Source: Flavobacteriales bacterium
GTDB lineage: Bacteria; Bacteroidota; Bacteroidia; Flavobacteriales; UBA7312
NCBI GenBank assembly: GCA_029248105.1
Contig: JAQWJZ010000030.1
Location: 1 to 64,000 of the forward strand
Length of the DNA stretch: 64,000 nt
Reading direction: 5' to 3'
The position numbers and the translations under genes are program-made. The notes below the pieces were generated by a model. It did no database searches, was not told where the DNA came from, and saw only the letters and a list, made by a program, of their open reading frames with translations. Position 1 is the stretch's first letter. Each line of letters opens with the position of its first letter. Of this stretch, positions 53,200 through 62,644 are shown in pieces.

Positions 53200-54693
53200 C
53201 TACTCCCAAATATCTTCTTTATCTATGATGCGTTCTTGATAGCGTTCATTGAAGCCTTCTAATCTTTTCCACTCATTGGGTAATTCTTCAATAGGGTATA
53301 TGATAGCATTGGGCTGTTTTTGAAAAGATATACGTCGAATCTCTTTTTCTTTCACATTGATATTCATCTGACTACAGCTTACTGTATTGATGCCGGATAT
53401 TTTATCACCTTCGTCTTTTATGACATATACTGCCTGACCATTGCCATTAACATTGATTTTGTTTAGCTCATTTCTTTTGAAAAAACCAATCATATTTCTT
53501 CCTTTAATTTGGTTGTATAAGTCTAAACTATCTTGAGAAATGATGAAGGCATTTTGTAATAGATTCATCTTATCAATAGAATTGTCTTTTAGCTCAAGTA
53601 TAATATGCTCTGAAGTCAATTGATAATTATCAGACCAGAGTATAGGCTCATTGAACATCTGAATAGTTGAGTCTCGCATATAGTAAAACAATACTTGGCA
53701 TTTGCCTTGAAGGTTTTGACTATAGAATTTAGCTCCAGTAAACGCTTTAATTTGTTGTTTTCCTAAACTGTCTAAATTGGCGATAATAGTATCAGAATGT
53801 AGGTATAAAGTGTCTTCCTCAAAATCGGCAACTAGAAGAGGTAAATCAGTGATTATTGAGCTATCTAATTTCTCAAAATATTCGGCTTTATTTCCATAAA
53901 TAGTATAATCATTGGCAGTGTCTTCAATAGCTACATTCGAAAGAGCTCTACCATATCCATTGTTTCTATCATAGTACAAGATATTTCCTGAAAGTATCTG
54001 ATTGTCACTTTTCAAATAGGCATTACTGCTAAATTCGGATTTATTGGTAAGGGTATTATACCAGCCGTCTTCACAATAAATAAAGTTGCTGTCTGATGTT
54101 ATTGTGGTTGGTCCATTAAAATAAGCTATTTCACTATCAATATTATAATCTAGAGTATCGCACTCTATCAAATACTCTGGATTGTCAAGTGTAACATCGC
54201 CTTTAAATACTAAGGTTTTAGCTCGAGAAAGGTAGTCACCTTTTTTACTTTTCAAAACATTCTCTTTATTGGTAATTACAGCACCAGAATAATAGGAGGC
54301 GATATTACTTTTTAAGAAGTAATGCAGTTCATCCGTTTTTAAGTTCATGGTTCTATCTTTAAGTAAGATATTTCTCTGTACTATGGCTTTATGATTAGCA
54401 CCATCATAATTTAGCTTTTCTCCATATAAATGAATACTATCACCCTTGTTGATGTGGATATTGCTGTATGCTTCAAATCGATTTTCTTTGAAATAATGCC
54501 AAGCACTATCACAATCCATTATGGCTCCTTCGTGTTTAAAACTCACATCACCGACCAAACGTCTAATATCAGGGAATTTTTCTTGGTCGAAATAAGTATA
54601 ATTGGCGTTGATAATTTCTAGTTGACTACTCTCTTGTGCATATACGATATTAATGATGCTAATCATTAATACCATATTTCGAAGAAATATCAA
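53200..54693 (-). CDS. OstA/LptA-like protein
   Basis: A periplasmic protein of the OstA family, related to LptA and the N-terminal domain of LptD, that probably carries LPS across the periplasm. The 497-residue chain has a signal peptide (ending IVYAQ), then repeated beta-jellyroll units: RRLVGDVSFKHEGAIMDCDSA, IHLYGEKLNYDGANHKAIV, LKSKKGDYLSRAKTLVFKGD. It is much longer than E. coli LptA (about 185 residues), as in other Bacteroidota. The longest frame starts with TTG at 54693; an ATG at 54675 is also possible. It follows purA by 5 bases on the same strand, so it is probably the last gene of that operon. Confidence 0.8.
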   Translation of the reverse strand: MIFLRNMVLMISIINIVYAQESSQLEIINANYTYFDQEKFPDIRRLVGDVSFKHEGAIMDCDSAWHYFKENRFEAYSNIHINKGDSIHLYGEKLNYDGANHKAIVQRNILLKDRTMNLKTDELHYFLKSNIASYYSGAVITNKENVLKSKKGDYLSRAKTLVFKGDVTLDNPEYLIECDTLDYNIDSEIAYFNGPTTITSDSNFIYCEDGWYNTLTNKSEFSSNAYLKSDNQILSGNILYYDRNNGYGRALSNVAIEDTANDYTIYGNKAEYFEKLDSSIITDLPLLVADFEEDTLYLHSDTIIANLDSLGKQQIKAFTGAKFYSQNLQGKCQVLFYYMRDSTIQMFNEPILWSDNYQLTSEHIILELKDNSIDKMNLLQNAFIISQDSLDLYNQIKGRNMIGFFKRNELNKINVNGNGQAVYVIKDEGDKISGINTVSCSQMNINVKEKEIRRISFQKQPNAIIYPIEELPNEWKRLEGFNERYQERIIDKEDIWE

Positions 54694-54698
54694 ATTCG

Positions 54699-55964
54699 TT
54701 ATCTGTTTAATGTTTGAGTTCTATCAGGCCCTACAGAAACAACAACAATTGGTGTTTCTAGCTCTTTTTCAAGAAAATCGATATAATCTATCAATTGAGA
54801 TGGAGCGTGGTCCAATGAAGATAGCTGGGTTAAATCTTCTGTCCAAGCAGCTAGTTCCTTGTATATGGGCTTAATGGTGTCTTCACTAGCATCAAATGGT
54901 AGATAGTCAATTAACTCTCCATTGTATTCATAATGAGTACACACCTGAATATTTTCTAAATTACTAAGAACGTCTGCTTTCATCATCATTAGCTTAGTAA
55001 CGCCATTTATGGCGATTGCGTATTTAAGAGCTGGAATATCTATCCATCCACAACGCCTTTTTCTACCTGTTGTAGCACCAAATTCATTACCTACTTTACC
55101 AATAAATTCACCTACTTCATCAAACAATTCAGTAGGGAAGGGGCCACTCCCGACACGAGTGCAATAGGCTTTGAAAATACCAAAGACATCACCAATTTTA
55201 TTAGGTGCTATTCCTAGACCGGTACAAGCACCAGCAGATATGGTGTTGGATGATGTAACGAATGGATATGAACCGAAATCTATATCTAATAAAGTACCTT
55301 GTGCACCTTCAGCTAATATTTTTTTGCCTTGTTTTTGTGCTTGATGCAAATAGTGTTCACTATCAATATGTTTGAATGATTTAAGAACTTCAATTCCTTC
55401 GAACCAATCTTTCTCTAATTTCTCTAAATCAAAGCCCATAAAGTCATTATCTAACATTCGGGAATGTTTTGATACTAATTTATCATAACGGTTTTTAAAC
55501 TCTGTAGAACTAATATCACCTACTCTTAAGCCATTTCTACCAGTTTTATCCATGTAAGTTGGCCCAATACCTTTTAAAGTAGAGCCAATCTTACTTTTAC
55601 CTTTTGCTTTTTCTGAAGCAGCATCTAAAAGTTTGTGAGTTGGTAATATAAGGTGGGCTTTTTTGGATAAAAAAAGTTTAGAAACTAAATCAACATTCAT
55701 CTCGTTTAATGCGTCAATTTCTTTTTTGAAAATAATAGGGTCAATAACGACTCCATTACCAACAATATTGATGGCATTTTTATGAAAAATCCCTGATGGA
55801 ATAGTATGTAACACGTGTTTGATACCGTCAAATTCTAGTGTATGACCAGCGTTTGGACCACCTTGAAAACGAGCAATAATATCGTAATCTTGAGTTAATA
55901 CATCTACAATCTTACCTTTTCCTTCGTCGCCCCATTGTAGGCCTAATAATACATCTACCGACAT
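54699..55964 (-). CDS. purA: Adenylosuccinate synthetase
   Basis: Cytoplasmic enzyme that makes adenylosuccinate from IMP, aspartate and GTP, the first step from IMP to AMP. The 421-residue protein is full length. It has LGLQWGDEGKGKIVD with the catalytic Asp at the start, GGPNAGHT with the catalytic His, GPTYMDKTGRNGLRVGD, AEGAQGTLLDIDFGSYPFVTSSN, GSGPFPTEL and TGRKRRCGWID. It lies 10 bases after fur and 5 bases before the OstA-like gene, on the same strand. Confidence 0.97.
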   Translation of the reverse strand: MSVDVLLGLQWGDEGKGKIVDVLTQDYDIIARFQGGPNAGHTLEFDGIKHVLHTIPSGIFHKNAINIVGNGVVIDPIIFKKEIDALNEMNVDLVSKLFLSKKAHLILPTHKLLDAASEKAKGKSKIGSTLKGIGPTYMDKTGRNGLRVGDISSTEFKNRYDKLVSKHSRMLDNDFMGFDLEKLEKDWFEGIEVLKSFKHIDSEHYLHQAQKQGKKILAEGAQGTLLDIDFGSYPFVTSSNTISAGACTGLGIAPNKIGDVFGIFKAYCTRVGSGPFPTELFDEVGEFIGKVGNEFGATTGRKRRCGWIDIPALKYAIAINGVTKLMMMKADVLSNLENIQVCTHYEYNGELIDYLPFDASEDTIKPIYKELAAWTEDLTQLSSLDHAPSQLIDYIDFLEKELETPIVVVSVGPDRTQTLNR

Positions 55965-55974
55965 TTATATAAGT

Positions 55975-56427
55975 TTATTTTTTTGATTGACATTTTTCAC
56001 ATAAACCATAAAGGTTTAAAGAATGATTAGACACTTTAAATTTCAATAATTCTTCAACTGTATTCTTAATGTTTTGAATTCTTGGATCACAAAACTCTGT
56101 CACTGAATGACAAGCGGAGCAAATAAGATGGTCATGTTGCCCACTAATTAAGGACTTTTCATATTGCGATTGATTCTTACCAAACTGATGTCTTCTCACT
56201 AATTTACTATCAATAAGTAATTCAATAGTATTATATAAGGTAGCTCTACTTACTCTATATTTTTTATTTTTCATTTTAATATAAAGAGTTTCTATATCAA
56301 AATGGCCATCATGATCGTATATTTCTTGTAGAATAGCGAAGCGTTCAGGTGTTTTGCGCTGACCATTTTTCTCAAGATATTGAGTAAAAATTTCTAATAC
56401 AGATGAAGTTGATTCTATCTTAGACAT
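55975..56427 (-). CDS. Fur family transcriptional regulator
   Basis: A metal- or peroxide-sensing repressor of 150 residues. The N-terminal winged helix (about 15-85) has [28 protein letters not shown] and [19 protein letters not shown]. The C-terminal dimer domain has the metal ligands in [20 protein letters not shown] and a second CxxC in LCEKCQSKK, so a structural Zn site is likely. Iron (Fur), zinc (Zur) and peroxide (PerR) types cannot be separated by eye. It is between rel and purA, a gene order familiar in flavobacteria. Confidence 0.92.
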   Translation of the reverse strand: MSKIESTSSVLEIFTQYLEKNGQRKTPERFAILQEIYDHDGHFDIETLYIKMKNKKYRVSRATLYNTIELLIDSKLVRRHQFGKNQSQYEKSLISGQHDHLICSACHSVTEFCDPRIQNIKNTVEELLKFKVSNHSLNLYGLCEKCQSKK

Positions 56428-56495
56428 TTGTGTTAATGTTATGTGTAAAAATAACTTTTTTTTGAGAAGTTGTATGAGTATTTTTTCAACACTTT

Positions 56496-58703
56496 TTAAA
56501 GGCGTTCTACCGACTCAACCCCCTCAATACTTTCTAATTTGTTAATAAGATTTTCAAGGTGTACTTTATTTATAACAATCACAGAAATTATACCATCAAA
56601 AATACCGTTATTAGATTTAATATTGATTGATGATATATTAACATTCATTTCGTTTGAAATAAGCTTGGTTATTTTATTAACTAGTCCGATTTGGTCAAAC
56701 CCTTTAACGCTAAGAACGGCAGAGTATTTTAAGTTTTCTATAGTTGCCCATTCCGCTTTCATTATGCGGTATGCGTATCTAGATTGAAGTTGAATAGCAT
56801 TGGGGCAATTTACATTATGAACCTTTATGCCTTCATTTATTGTGGTAAATCCAAAAATTTCATCGCCACTAATTGATGAACAACATTTAGCAAGTTTATA
56901 ATCTAGAATTTGCTTATCATCACCAAATAAAATAGCAGGTTGACTATTGGCACGTTTTACAGTATCATTAGTTGTAACTATCTTGTTATCTTTTTTCGAT
57001 ATTTTACTTTTAATAAGACCGTACCAGCCTTGATTTTTCGTGTTTACAAAAGATCGAATATGCTTATTGTTTAGATTTCCAACCCCAAAATTATAATACA
57101 TATCAAGACTGCTTTTAAAATTGAAAAACTTCAACATTTCATTTTCAGTATTATGGTTGAAGTTTATTTTAATGTGTCTTAATTTTCTAAGCAACAATTC
57201 TTTACCCTCTTGACCTATTTTCTTCTTTTCTTCTTTTAAAGCATTTTTTATTTTTGATTTGGCTCTTGATGTTTTAACAAAACTCAGCCAATCTTCTTTT
57301 GGAGATTGCTTGTTGGAAGTTATTATTTCAACTTGATCACCGCTTTTAAGGATGTAGGAAAAAGGTACAAGCTTACCGTTAACTTTAGCACCTAAGCAGT
57401 GACTACCTACTTCAGTATGTATTTCATAAGCAAAATCAAGCGGGGTTGCATCTTTTGGTAAAGTTTTTAAATCACCATTTGGAGTAAAAATGAATATTTC
57501 TTCTGTAAAGAGGTTCATTTTAAAATTATCTACAAAATCAATGGCGTTAGCATCAGGGTTTTCTAATAACTCTCTTATTCTGTTTATCCAATTATCGAGG
57601 TTAGATTCTTTTGATGAAGAGCCTTTATACTTCCAATGAGCGGCAAAACCTTTTTCAGCAATATCATCCATTCTTTCTGTCCGAATTTGCACCTCTACCC
57701 ATTTACCATTAGGACCCATTACAGTAGTGTGTAAGGCTTCATACCCATTAGCTTTTGGTGTAGAAATCCAATCCCTCAGTCTATCGGGATTTGGCTTGTA
57801 AAAGTCCGTCACTATGGAATAAACCCTCCAGCAAATAGACTTTTCATTTTCCTGTGTTGCTTTCACAATAATTCTAATTGCAAACTTGTCAAACACTTCC
57901 TCAAATTCAACACCTTGTTTTAACATCTTATTTCGAATAGAATAAATGGATTTAGGTCGACCTTTTATCGTGTAGGCAAAGTCTTGTTTATTGAGTTCTT
58001 CTTTAAGAGGAATAGTAAACTTATTTATATAGCGTACTCGTGATCTTTTACTTTCAGCTAGTTTTTCTGAAATAGCTTTGTAAATTTCTGATTTGGTATA
58101 TTTCAACCCCAAATCTTCTAATTCTGTTTTTATAGCATACAAGCCTAAACGATGGGCAAGAGGAGCATATAAATACAGCGTTTCAGAGGCTATTTTCAAT
58201 TGTTTATGTTTTGGCATTGAGGATAGGGTGCGCATATTATGCAATCTATCTGCCAATTTGATAAGAATAACCCTAACATCATCAGAAAGAGTTAGCAGCA
58301 TTTTTCTAAAGTTTTCTGCCTGCATAGATACGTTCTGGTCGTATACATCAGAAATCTTTGTTAGACCATCTATAATTCTGGCAACTTTAGAGTCAAAAAT
58401 ACGTTCTATATCTTCTAGAGTATAGTCTGTATCTTCTACAACATCATGTAATAAAGCACATATAATAGAAGTCGTTCCTAGTCCTATATCTTTTGCAGCA
58501 ATCCTGGCAACATCTATCGGATGATAAATGTACGGTTCGCCAGATTTCCTACGCATATCTTTGTGAGCTTCAACAGCAATGTTAAAAGCTTTACGAATAC
58601 GCTTTTTATCTTCTTTACTAGTTTTATCTCTACAATCTCTTAATAACCCTTTATATCTATTGAGGATTTCTTTTCTTTCTATGTCAAGATTAATAGATTG
58701 CAA
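56496..58703 (-). CDS. Bifunctional (p)ppGpp synthetase/hydrolase, Rel/SpoT family
   Basis: Makes and breaks the stringent-response alarmone. The 735-residue protein has all expected domains. The HD hydrolase (about 25-190) has [11 protein letters not shown] and [16 protein letters not shown] with intact HDxxED. The synthetase (about 230-350) has [32 protein letters not shown] and [17 protein letters not shown]. The TGS domain (about 390-455) has [22 protein letters not shown] zinc-finger region and a C-terminal ACT domain (about 655-735) follow. Since both active sites look complete, it is probably bifunctional. It starts 12 bases after fahA and precedes fur. Confidence 0.96.
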   Translation of the reverse strand: MQSINLDIERKEILNRYKGLLRDCRDKTSKEDKKRIRKAFNIAVEAHKDMRRKSGEPYIYHPIDVARIAAKDIGLGTTSIICALLHDVVEDTDYTLEDIERIFDSKVARIIDGLTKISDVYDQNVSMQAENFRKMLLTLSDDVRVILIKLADRLHNMRTLSSMPKHKQLKIASETLYLYAPLAHRLGLYAIKTELEDLGLKYTKSEIYKAISEKLAESKRSRVRYINKFTIPLKEELNKQDFAYTIKGRPKSIYSIRNKMLKQGVEFEEVFDKFAIRIIVKATQENEKSICWRVYSIVTDFYKPNPDRLRDWISTPKANGYEALHTTVMGPNGKWVEVQIRTERMDDIAEKGFAAHWKYKGSSSKESNLDNWINRIRELLENPDANAIDFVDNFKMNLFTEEIFIFTPNGDLKTLPKDATPLDFAYEIHTEVGSHCLGAKVNGKLVPFSYILKSGDQVEIITSNKQSPKEDWLSFVKTSRAKSKIKNALKEEKKKIGQEGKELLLRKLRHIKINFNHNTENEMLKFFNFKSSLDMYYNFGVGNLNNKHIRSFVNTKNQGWYGLIKSKISKKDNKIVTTNDTVKRANSQPAILFGDDKQILDYKLAKCCSSISGDEIFGFTTINEGIKVHNVNCPNAIQLQSRYAYRIMKAEWATIENLKYSAVLSVKGFDQIGLVNKITKLISNEMNVNISSINIKSNNGIFDGIISVIVINKVHLENLINKLESIEGVESVERL

Positions 58704-58715
58704 ACTTGGAGGAGC

Positions 58716-59966
58716 TTATTTTGTTGGTAAAACTTTTGTTCTAACTTCACCAAAACCAACTCTAACATTGTTTTTGATACTGTGAGCTTTCATTATCACG
58801 CTATCTCCATCGAGTATGAATTTTCGTTCACTACCATCAGGCATAGATAAGGGTTTTGTACCTTTCCAAGATAGCTCAAGCATTGATCCGTATGCGCTTT
58901 CATCATTTCCAGAAATTGTACCAGACGCCATCATATCACCAGCATGAATATCGCAACCATTTACAGAATGGTGTGCTAATTGCTGATTCATATTCCAATA
59001 CATGTATTTGTAGTTAGATTTTGATACAGTATGAGCAGGAAAATTATCTGATTCAATCTGAACTTCTAGATTAATGTCTATATTTTTATTACCAAAATAC
59101 TTAAGGTAAGGAAGTACTTCAGGTTCTTGCACTTCACCTTGGCATCTAAACGGTTCAAGAGCATCAAGGGTAACTATCCATGGAGATATAGAAGATGCAA
59201 AGTTCTTAGCCAAAAACGGTCCTAATGGGACATATTCCCATTTTTGAATATCTCTTGCTGACCAATCATTAAAAATAACCATACCAAAGATATAGTCTTC
59301 AGCTTCATCTATAGAAATAGAATCACCTAAGGATTTACCTTGCCCAGTAATAAACGCCATTTCTAATTCGAAGTCGAGAAGTTTACAAGGTCCGAAAACA
59401 GGTGATGTTGCATCTAATGGTAGTTGTTGACCTTTAGGCCTATGAATATCTGTTCCTGACAAAACTATGGATGATGCACGACCGTGGTATCCAACAGGAA
59501 TGTGTAGCCAATTAGGTAGTAGTGCATTATCGGGGTCTCTAAACATACAGCCTACATTATAAGCATGCTGTCTTGATGAATAAAAATCAGTGTAATCGCC
59601 TACTTTAACAGGCATACACATACTAACATCTTTAATGTCAAATAACGCTGAAGTGAATTTTTCTTTATTGCTTTCATTAGAAAAAATTTCAGAAATCCTA
59701 TTTCTCACTGCTCGCCAATCTGATTTTTTTTGTTTTAAAAAATCATTTAAAAATGGCTTATTGAAAAAATTTTCTGAAATAATACCATCAAAGGCATCTA
59801 AATCATATAATGAGGATAAGTTTATTACCACATCTCCAATACGGCTGACAGCTAACTTTTCACTGTTAATAATTGCCATTCCGAAAGGAATATTTTGAAT
59901 AGGGAAATCACTAGTGTTAGGGACTTCTATCCAGCTTGTTAATTTAGGATTATTAGCTTCAATCAT
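58716..59966 (-). CDS. fahA: Fumarylacetoacetase
   Basis: Hydrolyses fumarylacetoacetate to fumarate and acetoacetate, the last step of tyrosine breakdown. The 416-residue protein starts at the ATG at 59966 (MIEANNPKLTSWIEV); a longer frame from a TTG at 60005 would begin upstream of the likely promoter. Family marks are FYSSRQHAYNVGCMFRDPDNAL with metal and catalytic residues near 115-135, GYHGRASSIVLSG near residue 165, LDFELEMAFITG, and FNDWSARDIQKWEYVPLGPF near residue 235. Length is normal. Other tyrosine-catabolism genes are not in the window. It heads the run to rel, fur and purA. Confidence 0.95.
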   Translation of the reverse strand: MIEANNPKLTSWIEVPNTSDFPIQNIPFGMAIINSEKLAVSRIGDVVINLSSLYDLDAFDGIISENFFNKPFLNDFLKQKKSDWRAVRNRISEIFSNESNKEKFTSALFDIKDVSMCMPVKVGDYTDFYSSRQHAYNVGCMFRDPDNALLPNWLHIPVGYHGRASSIVLSGTDIHRPKGQQLPLDATSPVFGPCKLLDFELEMAFITGQGKSLGDSISIDEAEDYIFGMVIFNDWSARDIQKWEYVPLGPFLAKNFASSISPWIVTLDALEPFRCQGEVQEPEVLPYLKYFGNKNIDINLEVQIESDNFPAHTVSKSNYKYMYWNMNQQLAHHSVNGCDIHAGDMMASGTISGNDESAYGSMLELSWKGTKPLSMPDGSERKFILDGDSVIMKAHSIKNNVRVGFGEVRTKVLPTK

Positions 59967-59988
59967 TGCTTCTATTTTTTTCTTAAAG

Positions 59989-59996
59989 CAAAGATA
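59989..59996 (-). promoter_or_regulatory. Candidate -7 promoter box for the fahA-rel-fur-purA run
   Basis: On the minus strand TATCTTTG matches TAnnTTTG, about 22 bases before the ATG at 59966. It would place transcription start downstream of the in-frame TTG at 60005, which supports the shorter protein. Confidence 0.48.
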
Positions 59997-60042
59997 TATA
60001 AACAATTCAATTCATTTAGTAAGAAATCAAAAAGCTACTAAC

Positions 60043-60050
60043 TATATTTG
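60043..60050 (+). promoter_or_regulatory. Candidate -7 promoter box next to the ATG of the DUF2279 gene
   Basis: TATATTTG is an exact TAnnTTTG match ending 4 bases before the ATG at 60055. As at 17956, this would give a leaderless or nearly leaderless mRNA if used. Confidence 0.4.
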
Positions 60051-60054
60051 CACA

Positions 60055-60906
60055 ATGAGAGGCCTCATAATTTTATTCTTAATATTCTATAATTTTTCCT
60101 TTGCACAAAAAGCAGATAGTACACGTGCATTTCATATTGCTCTAGGTACAGAGATTGTATTATATTCAACAACGATGTATGCTCTAAATGATTTATGGTA
60201 TAAAGATTATCCTAAAAGTGAATTTCATTGGATAAATGATAATTCTAATTGGCTACAAATGGATAAAATAGGGCATGCAACTACAGCATATCAAGTTGGA
60301 ATGTTAGGAAAAGATGTAATGCAATGGTCGGGTGTAACAGAGAAAAAAGCCTTATGGTATGGCGGTTTGTATGGAGCTTTTTTTCTTACTACCATTGAAA
60401 CATTAGATGGTTTTTCAAAAGAGTGGGGGGCATCGTGGGGTGATTTAATTGCTAACACTTCTGGAACTCTTGTTTTTATTGGTCAGGAATTACTTTGGAA
60501 TGAACAAAGAATACAAATGAAATATTCTTTTAAACCATCTAAATATGCAGATTACAGACCTGATTTATTAGGCTCTAATTTTTTACAACAAACTATAAAA
60601 GATTATAATGGTCAGCTATATTGGTTATCTTTTAATATCAATTCTTTCCATAAAACCTCTTTACCTGATTGGCTAAATATAGCATTTGGTTATGGGGCTG
60701 ATGGTATGTATAATGGCTCACCATCTGAGCCTAACACCTATAGAGAATATTACGCCAGCTTAGATATAAATCTTAGGAAGATCAAAACAAAGAAAAAGTT
60801 TCTTCAAAAAACATTAAAAATATTTAGCTTCATAAAAGTTCCTTTGCCTGCTTTTAAACTATCAAAAAATAAGTTGCAGTTTTATCCTTTTCATTATGGA
60901 CAATAA
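60055..60906 (+). CDS. DUF2279 (YfiM-like) lipid-associated envelope protein
   Basis: A 283-residue envelope protein, start at the ATG at 60055 where MRGLIILFLIFYNFSFAQ is a signal peptide; a longer frame from 59914 overlaps fahA and has no support. Conserved parts are NSNWLQMDKIGHATTAYQVG, WYGGLYGAFFLTTIETLDGF and EWGASWGDLIANTSGT, as in the DUF2279 family of predicted membrane-bound enzymes. These have Asp-Lys-xx-His and Glu/Asp pairs that could be catalytic. Its biochemical role is not known. Its stop overlaps the Smr protein gene by 11 bases. Confidence 0.8.
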   Translation: MRGLIILFLIFYNFSFAQKADSTRAFHIALGTEIVLYSTTMYALNDLWYKDYPKSEFHWINDNSNWLQMDKIGHATTAYQVGMLGKDVMQWSGVTEKKALWYGGLYGAFFLTTIETLDGFSKEWGASWGDLIANTSGTLVFIGQELLWNEQRIQMKYSFKPSKYADYRPDLLGSNFLQQTIKDYNGQLYWLSFNINSFHKTSLPDWLNIAFGYGADGMYNGSPSEPNTYREYYASLDINLRKIKTKKKFLQKTLKIFSFIKVPLPAFKLSKNKLQFYPFHYGQ

Positions 60907-61426
60907 TATTAGAATAGGTGATAAAATTAAATTTTTAGACTCTGAAGGTGGAGGAGAGGTTATCTCCATTTCGGGTAATCAATTTTTGATATCTACAGAT
61001 GAGGGGTTTGAAGAATTTCATTCTTTACAATCTATTGTTAAGGTTGACATAGCTATTGAGAAAACTCTAAAAACAACTTATGTGCCAGTTGGGTTTAAAA
61101 AAATTACTAAAAAGCTAGAGAAAAACTCTATTTTTAAATCAAAGTCTCCACTAGTTTGGGAAATAGATATTCATATTGAAAATTTACTTGACAATTTTCA
61201 TCACATGAGTAACCATGAAATAGTAAATTATCAGTTAGACAAGTGTGAAAATATAATTCATAAAGCGTTGAAATCTAAGATTCATAAACTAGTGATTATT
61301 CATGGAAAAGGGCAGGGAGTGTTAAGGAGGGAGGTGCATAATTTATTGTATTCTTTTCGACTCGATTTTAAAGACGCTGACTACATGAGATATTCTGGTG
61401 GCGCTACGGATGTATTTTTTAGATAA
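60896..61426 (+). CDS. Smr-domain protein (DUF2027-type)
   Basis: A 176-residue cytoplasmic protein. The N-terminal 50 residues (IRIGDKIKFLDSEGGGEVISI) are a short beta domain as in DUF2027 proteins. The C-terminal 80 residues are an Smr domain with KLVIIHGKGQGVLRREVHNLL and the final YSGGATDVFF. Smr domains occur in MutS2 and nick or bind branched DNA or RNA; a role in nucleic-acid processing is inferred. It overlaps the DUF2279 gene by 11 bases and is followed by a strong hairpin. Confidence 0.85.
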   Translation: MDNNIRIGDKIKFLDSEGGGEVISISGNQFLISTDEGFEEFHSLQSIVKVDIAIEKTLKTTYVPVGFKKITKKLEKNSIFKSKSPLVWEIDIHIENLLDNFHHMSNHEIVNYQLDKCENIIHKALKSKIHKLVIIHGKGQGVLRREVHNLLYSFRLDFKDADYMRYSGGATDVFFR

Positions 61427-61428
61427 AA

Positions 61429-61457
61429 AAAAGGCAAACATATAATGCTTGCCTTTT
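61429..61457. terminator. Intrinsic terminator between convergent genes
   Basis: AAAAGGCAAAC (61429-61439) pairs with GCTTGCCTTTT (61447-61457) around a 7-base loop, with one mismatch. The A-tract and T-tract at the two sides give a U-run in either direction, so it can stop both the Smr gene transcript and the opposing OmpA gene transcript. Confidence 0.75.
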
Positions 61458-61476
61458 AAATATATTGCTATTTGGG

Positions 61477-62581
61477 TTAGTTGTTTATCAACCTAAATTC
61501 TGTTCTTCTGTTTACCGAATGTTCTCTTTCTGTACAAGAAACACCATCAGAACATCTGTTTTTTAGTCTCTTTTCTCCATAACCGTTTGCTACTAATAAA
61601 CTTTAGTTAATTCCTCTTTTCTTGAAGGTAATTAACCACAGCTTGGGCTCTTCTTTCAGAAAGTAATTGATTAGATTCGTCTGTCCCTCTGGAGTCAGTA
61701 TGGGATGCTATTTCTAATTTAGCTGTTGGATTATTAGCTAGAACAGGCATCAGTTTTGTATCAATGATACTTTTAGCTTGATTAGTTAGAACGTAACTAT
61801 TTAAATTCCAATTAATTGGTAGTGCTTGGTATTCGACTAGACTACAATCCACTTCTTTCCAACTAGTTAAACCGCCTTTTTCTTTCAACACTTCTCTAGT
61901 AACAGTGGTATATTCAGCAGGTACTACTTCTTCAATGGTTTTTGCATCTTCAATTCTAACATTTTTGGTTATTGTAGCATATTCAGCAGGTACAATTTCC
62001 TCAACAACTTTTGCAGATTCTGTAATAACTTTCCTTGTATAAGTTGCTGTTTGTGAGTTAATAGGCTTTCTATTTACAATAGCATTTTTATCTAACTTTT
62101 TAATATTTACCATTTTAAATTCAGCAGGATATTCTTTGTAGCACCAAATTTTACAATCATTAGGATTGTTAGATTCACAATCTGGATTTGAATCTCCCAT
62201 TTCCCATTGAGCATATTTTGGTTTAATCTCAATGGTTTCAACATCATTTTTAAATTTTGCTACTGTTGGAGTAAGTACAGAAGAGCCATCTTTCTTTACG
62301 TATTCGATAACTTCTTTTCCCCATTTAGCAGGAACAACTTTTAATTTTTTCTCTTCTGCTTTTAAAAGAACTTTTTCGGTTCTTTTTTCAAATTTAGCAG
62401 GAATAGTTTTGATGATTTTGTAAGAGGGTTTAATTTGAATTTTTACCTCTTCATTGACGTATATGTCAGGAGTGGTACATCTTACATAACATTTACCTGG
62501 TTCTGGATTTTGTGGCAAGTCTTGAGCTATTAAAGCAAAAGAGCCGAATGCCATAAGGCATAGGAGTAGAGTTTTTTTCAT
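61477..62581 (-). pseudogene. OmpA-family outer-membrane protein with interrupted C-terminus
   Basis: A signal-peptide protein (ending ALIAQDLPQ) with repeated segments such as IPAKFEKRTEKVL, VVPAKWGKEVIEYV, IVPAEYATITKNVR and VVPAEYTTVTREVL, then an OmpA domain from about residue 250 (TAKLEIASHTDSRGTDESNQLL, SERRAQAVVNYLQ). The frame stops at 61607, before the OmpA domain ends. The rest of the domain (VANGYGEKRLKNRCSDGVSC, then HSVNRRTEFRLIN) is present in another frame down to the stop at 61477. Adding one base to each of two short T runs (61617-61620 and 61602-61604) restores one 368-residue frame. As read, the open part is 324 residues and would lack the C-terminal peptidoglycan-contacting strand and helix. 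Confidence 0.85.
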
Positions 62582-62644
62582 GATTTTTATTATTTATTAA
62601 GGCTGTAAATATATAACAACTTAACTATTAATAAACCAAATCAA

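Noticed and set aside
59914-60054. N-terminal extension of the DUF2279 protein over the fahA start
   Set aside because: The signal peptide begins at the ATG at 60055, and the extension overlaps the opposite-strand fahA gene.
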